Origin: Bugula neritina
Lineage: Eukaryota > Bryozoa > Gymnolaemata > Cheilostomatida > Bugulidae
Length of the DNA: 64,000 nucleotides
Direction: 5' to 3'
Assembly: GCA_964035545.1 (NCBI GenBank)
Contig: OZ037772.1
Span: 3,356,501-3,420,500, forward strand
Shown: piece by piece, positions 59,815 to 64,000 of the stretch
Layout: each line of letters starts with the position of its first letter
How positions within the stretch are numbered: position 1 is the first letter of the stretch
Position numbers and translations under genes: made by a program
Notes under the pieces: model-generated
The model's input: only the letters and a program-made list of their open reading frames with translations
Told to the model about the DNA's origin: nothing
The model's database searches: none

Positions 59815-59975
59815 AGGAGTTATCTCCGCTCGATGAATGTTTACTTATGGTTTGGATTGGCAATGTTATTACTGCATAAACAATATAATATGGGTTCTAT
59901 GTGTATTGCGTAACGGTTAGCACTCAGGTTACTATTCTGTGAGACAAATTTGGGATTTGCTCCCCCAAAAGAATT
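59815..59975 (+). mobile_element. tRNA-like SINE, copy B
   Basis: GCGTAACGGTTAGCACTC is A-box-like, and TTTGGGATTTGCTCCCCC sits at the B-box position with decay of the GGTTCGA core. The preceding 100 bases match the SINE at 54725-54875 in inverse orientation. Too altered to be a functional tRNA. Confidence 0.6.
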
Positions 59976-59999
59976 GAAACTATAATATATATGTTGTGT

Positions 60000-61310
60000 A
60001 TAATATGTATATCTATTTGATGATAATATTGAAGCAAGCAAAATTACAATAACAAAATATTACAAGACATTAACCAAACCAAAACAAAGATTATCCTAGC
60101 GATCCTTTGAAATCTTGCTGTGTAATACTAGCAAACATAAATTGATAAGTCTGACAATCAAGATAGATAAGTTATACAAATTAAATACATAAGAGAATTT
60201 TTGTAGCCTTAAAATAAATTCTCCAATTCAAATATTTCTCAAATATAAAATTGTGCAGCTTCAGAAATCCAAATATTTTCTCCAATATAATTTGTGCAGA
60301 CTAGAAACAAATTTCTCAATTCAAATATTATAAATTTGTGCAGCTTTAAAATAGAATTTCTAATTCAAATATTTTCTTCAAATAAATTTATGCTGTTTCT
60401 AAATCAATAAATCAAATCAACAATTTTTCTTCAAATAATTTATGCCGCTTAAAAATTAATAGATCAATTCAAACAAAATTTCCTCAAACAAGTTTTTGCT
60501 GCTTTTAAAGAAAACTAATACACTTGTTAGTCCAAATAACAAAAGAGGTTAAAAATATCCTTAACATAAAATTGCAATATTACTTACTGCAGCCAGTCTA
60601 TATTATCATTATTTGTATCAATTGGTCAGTTTTCTAGACGTCCCCCCTAATATAATTATTACTGCTGCTATATCTTCTATGCTCCAATCGTCTTTAGCTG
60701 ATTTTATCTTCTTGTATATCTATCTTCATTCGTCATTTATCATTCATCCTTTTTCTATTTTCAGAAATTCAGCTCCTTTTGTACCAAATCTTTTTGGCAA
60801 TGGTTCAGATTTTAAGGATACCGACAATAACTGGCCAATGAAAACCAGCGGCAGACTGACGTAGAACTCGGTTAGGTATGTTGGCAGCCAAGATAGGGAT
60901 TGACGTAAGAAGGATCTGTTGTTATTGGCTCATCTTTGTATATTGTGGGCTAAATAATCAATAATTGTACAGCAATCCTTAATCTAAAAAATAACTTTAA
61001 AACTATAATATGATAAAATGTATCAGTCGATGCTTACGTGTTGACCTTTGTAACAGGCTGATCAATGTCAAAAAATTTATTAGGCGTTTGAAACATTATA
61101 TCATCTACATGTTGGTGTAAACAAATATTTACACATATGTGTATCTCTATTTATGAACAGCATCTGCTATATGTTTCAGCTTTTTTATTCATTCCCATTT
61201 GTTCATCAATTAGTGTTTTATTTCAAAAGTCAATATTACAAATTTCAACACGTGATCATGGCATGTGGTACTATCCTAACACACAATTACTTATCTAAAA
61301 GCCACACTAC
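60000..61310. other. Non-coding AT-rich stretch
   Basis: Around 60200-60520 a loose repeat of AATTCAAATATTTTCTTCAAATAATTTGTGCAGCTT-type units recurs five or six times at 60-80 base spacing. No gene is seen; the 83-codon ORF at 60613 has no domain. Confidence 0.5.
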
Positions 61311-61317
61311 TAAATAA

Positions 61318-61318
<1 letters not shown>

Positions 61319-61387
<69 letters not shown>
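61319..61387. repeat. (TA)n microsatellite
   Basis: About 34 perfect TA units. Confidence 0.98.
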
Positions 61388-61390
<3 letters not shown>

Positions 61391-62154
61391 ATAATGCATT
61401 AAGCAATTTCTATGCAAGACCGAAATATCTAACTTACTCAAAACTTGTACATTTGAACTTTTAACTTCACTCAATTATTGGGCCTCATGCATCATAAAAC
61501 TTTTGAACGTGTTTTATATTCTTTCTTGAATGTTGTAGATAAACTATAGTCTACATACCGTGGTGGAGCAGATATAAGAATTTATAATTGCATCAACCCG
61601 TTGCAGCAGCCATCTTACTGGAAATCTCAAACAAACCTCAGCATCGCCAAAGCCATATTTTAGCGAGCTGACAGAATATCTCAGAGATATAACTTGTAAA
61701 GTATAGAAGTAAGAATTAAACACAAAGGGCAGTATATGTATAATCATGCCTTCCATCAAGGCTATAGCTTTTTTAAAGAATTTTCTGAGAATAATGATAC
61801 AAATATTAACACTTCAAGCTTAACAACTTATGACATAACGGTTACATTGAATATTATTTTCTAGATATCATATTCGTCTGTGTTTTAGTACTGCCAAGGT
61901 TATCACTCAGCACTAAATGGACAAAATTGCTTCTTTTAATTAAGAGACTATGCTGGAGAAAGGCCATTATATATGAATTGAATAAAGAAACTAGTAAATT
62001 ATTCAGTGTTATAATTAAACTTTGAACGAGCTTTGCTCTGATTGGTTTTTTCTGACTTATTGTAATATATATCTATATCTAGCCAGGGTTTTGTGCCTAC
62101 ATAGTAATGTACACGTTCTATGATAAGAGTAATTGAATGCAAATATAAATGAAA

Positions 62155-62253
62155 GTAGTATAATAAGCGCCTCTACGGCTATGGAAGTAAGCATCTCGTA
62201 TCGGTCAATTTGTCAACATAGCGTAGACTCTATGGCTATGGAAATTAGCATCT
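62155..62253 (+). repeat. 44-bp dispersed repeat, copy 2, with a partial third copy
   Basis: 62155-62198 equals 59749-59792. The next 55 bases contain a diverged repeat, CTATGGCTATGGAAATTAGC, at 62228. Confidence 0.85.
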
Positions 62254-62466
62254 CGTTAACTATGTGAGCATTGTAAGCCTTAAAGTTGACAGGTGGTAGC
62301 TATTAAATTTAGCTTACAGTGAATACACCTTTTTAAGCAATTACTGGAAGGTGGATCAATGATTAGTTTAGCTGTATATCCTTGTCACTAACTTTATAAG
62401 TAACAAAATTTACTCACTGAGCTGAGAGTTATACAGTTTGCGAGTCAAAATTTGTGTGTTTTTTGG

Positions 62467-62473
62467 TATAAAA
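62467..62473 (+). promoter_or_regulatory. TATA box of the 62535 gene
   Basis: GGTATAAAAC lies about 68 bases before the start codon, leaving room for a short leader. Confidence 0.65.
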
Positions 62474-62534
62474 CATCACCATTCTGAAATTTACATCATT
62501 CATCGTTATATGTTTTGAGCGCAAAGGTTAATCA

Positions 62535-63050
62535 ATGATGACAGAAGTAGAAAATTTTCCCTTGCAAAATAAAGATCCTATATTTAATGAACAAGATGCA
62601 AATGTGGCTGAAGATGAGTTAGATGTGGCGAGAAAAGTTGTACATAATCGGAATACACTCATTAATAAAGTTTCGACCAGGAGAGATAATGCAAAGAATG
62701 ACTGGAGCTTTTCAGAACTAAAAAAGAAACCTATCGCTATTATCCTGGTAGCACTATTTTTATCAATGAATGTAATCAACATAGTTATGAGCGGTAATGG
62801 TAGCTTTTCTGGAAAGATGTTTTCAACTAATTATACTTTAGACAGAATGTTCAATAACTGCACAAAACACTTCGAAATGACTGACAATTTAAAACTAGCT
62901 GTTTGCAACACTAAAGTTCACGGGGATTTTATAACTATACAATATTTTTTCTTGAATGGTAATATGTCTCAGAGTGATGCGTCTTCACCATCTAAGCTGT
63001 TAACAGTTTTGACTAAACACATTTTAGAAAATAATTATTACGGAATGTAA
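62535..63050 (+). CDS. Unknown single-exon type II membrane protein, 171 aa
   Basis: An intronless ORF with a TATA box 68 bases upstream and AATAAA at 63080-63085, 30 bases after the stop; this is a compact complete gene. Residues 1-65 are charged and cytoplasmic-like. PIAIILVALFLSMNVINIVM at 66-85 is a clear single membrane span without a cleavable signal. The C-terminal 86 residues hold four N-glycosylation sequons (NGS 88, NYT 99, NCT 108, NMS 143) and two cysteines (C109, C124), fitting a small extracellular domain with one disulphide. I recognise no family. The start could be either of two adjacent Met codons. It may be lineage-specific, and could be a receptor, a secretory-pathway protein or part of a mobile element. 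Confidence 0.65.
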   Translation: MMTEVENFPLQNKDPIFNEQDANVAEDELDVARKVVHNRNTLINKVSTRRDNAKNDWSFSELKKKPIAIILVALFLSMNVINIVMSGNGSFSGKMFSTNYTLDRMFNNCTKHFEMTDNLKLAVCNTKVHGDFITIQYFFLNGNMSQSDASSPSKLLTVLTKHILENNYYGM

Positions 63051-63261
63051 TGTTTTTCTGTATACAACTCATAGTTTATAATAAAATGTTAAATGGAAAC
63101 AAAAAACATGTCTTATGGTCCAACTCTATTTGCAACTCCATTTTTAAACTTATAACTTGACACAATTTTTCTGAAACTCAAAAAGCAGAAAAAAGATAAT
63201 TAACCTTATGCTAATGATGTTTGAAACTTTGACAAAGTAAAAATTAATATTAGCAAAAATT

Positions 63262-63640
63262 AGGAGGTGACACAGCGGTTTCCAATTTAATCAATGGGAA
63301 GTAAAACATAATAAAATCTTGTATAACCTGATATAATATCGCCCAGTAATTAAACCCTAGATGGGTGGATTGTATTTAAAATTTAACAACTCAATTCCTC
63401 ATTATAGTTAGAAATCGGAAAATTTTTCAGCTAAGATGGATGACACGGCAATTTCTAATTTACGGATGGGAAGTGTCCTAGTTGAAATTTAAATACATAT
63501 GCAACTGTTAAAACACGTATCACCTACGGAAACTGATATAATATTGCTTACGTGAGTAAACCTTAAACCGGCAGATTACAATTAAAATGTTACCACCCAA
63601 CTCCCTATAATAAAAAAGAGGAAAACTTTTAGTTAAGATA
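63262..63640. repeat. ~174-bp degenerate tandem repeat
   Basis: Blocks around gacacagcggtttccaattta (63269) and gacacggcaatttctaattta (63442) are repeated with a partial third near 63630. It sits between the two TATA-bearing gene starts. Confidence 0.7.
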
Positions 63641-63677
63641 AATTTCATTTACGTAGGAATAAATTACAAAATCTCAG

Positions 63678-63687
63678 TATATAAAAG
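63678..63687 (+). promoter_or_regulatory. TATA box of the 63739 gene
   Basis: TATATAAAAG lies 52 bases before ATG 63739. Confidence 0.75.
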
Positions 63688-63738
63688 CCTCGAAAAACTT
63701 CTATGTTTCATCGCATCCCAAACCATACAGCAAACACC

Positions 63739-63863
63739 ATGGGAGATTTAGTAAAGAAGTTAGAAGCTGAACTACTACAACTCAGAAGAAAAGTGGGAGA
63801 AACGAGTACTAGTTCCAGTACAGTTGAACCACTCAAAGCCTTAAAGCCTTCTAAAAGAAAAAA
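63739..63863 (+). CDS. First exon of an unidentified coiled-coil protein
   Basis: ATG 63739 has a good context (CACCATGG), follows a TATA box and begins an exon ending at a strong donor (AAA/GTAAGT). It encodes about 41 residues: MGDLVKKLEAELLQLRRKVG, a leucine-heptad helix, then a Ser/Thr-rich stretch (TSTSSSTVE) and a basic KPSKRKK that resembles a nuclear localisation signal. The rest of the gene lies beyond the window. The helix and basic patch would suit a dimerising nuclear protein, but no family can be named. Confidence 0.65.
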
Positions 63864-64000
63864 GTAAGTAATAATATATTTCTTTTGGATATCTCACCAC
63901 TAACCTGTTAGAATATTATTAACATGAGAATGATTTTAGTTTACTATAGTGTTAGCTTTCTATAACTATGCTAACCACTAACCTGTTAGAATATTATTAA

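Overview
This window is nuclear DNA from an AT-rich animal genome. Genes are split by GT-AG introns. The recognisable proteins are metazoan: a fibrillar collagen with a COLFI C-propeptide, a RING/B-box TRIM-type ligase, SPOP-like MATH/BTB sequence and valyl-tRNA synthetase exons. The mobile elements are also typical of animals: Ty3/gypsy, Tc1/mariner, hAT fold-backs, a LINE tail, a Penelope GIY-YIG fragment and tRNA-like SINEs. A marine or early-branching invertebrate such as a sponge or cnidarian fits, but the sequence alone does not fix the species.

Layout. 1-3.3 kb: a MITE copy, an inverted duplicate of the 3' end of a TRIM gene, a 19-bp minisatellite and a damaged valyl-tRNA synthetase exon. 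3.3-12.7 kb: a decayed Tc1/mariner transposon whose 3' flank has received a complete Ty3/gypsy element. That element has identical 305-bp LTRs, gag, pol and an extra zinc-finger ORF, and gag and pol are joined by what looks like a programmed -1 frameshift site. 12.7-19.9 kb: mostly AT-rich non-coding DNA, with a possible valyl-tRNA synthetase first exon, a LINE tail and a 1148-bp hAT fold-back element with a perfect 8-bp target duplication. 19.98-26.9 kb: about 18 exons of a degenerating fibrillar collagen gene. 27.6-31.6 kb: a Penelope-like endonuclease remnant, then a 3.4-kb minisatellite of 17-bp units. 31.6-36.2 kb: direct duplications and a second MITE family.

36.27-43.38 kb holds the best intact gene: a seven-exon, 640-residue RING/B-box/coiled-coil protein with all splice phases consistent. 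45.2-46.5 kb is a second copy of the collagen 3' end, better preserved than the main locus. 47.2-49.35 kb (minus strand) is a coiled-coil gene with a hexapeptide repeat and a C-terminus faintly like a PACT centrosome-targeting domain. 50.0 kb starts an unidentified plus-strand gene. 51-59 kb is largely non-coding with repeats. A decayed SPOP-like gene lies at 59.1 kb. The last 1.5 kb has two TATA-driven starts: a single-exon 171-residue membrane protein and the first exon of a coiled-coil gene.

The genes do not form a pathway. The strongest theme is genome turnover: nested transposons, inverted and direct segmental duplications, minisatellites open in several frames, and host genes caught mid-decay.
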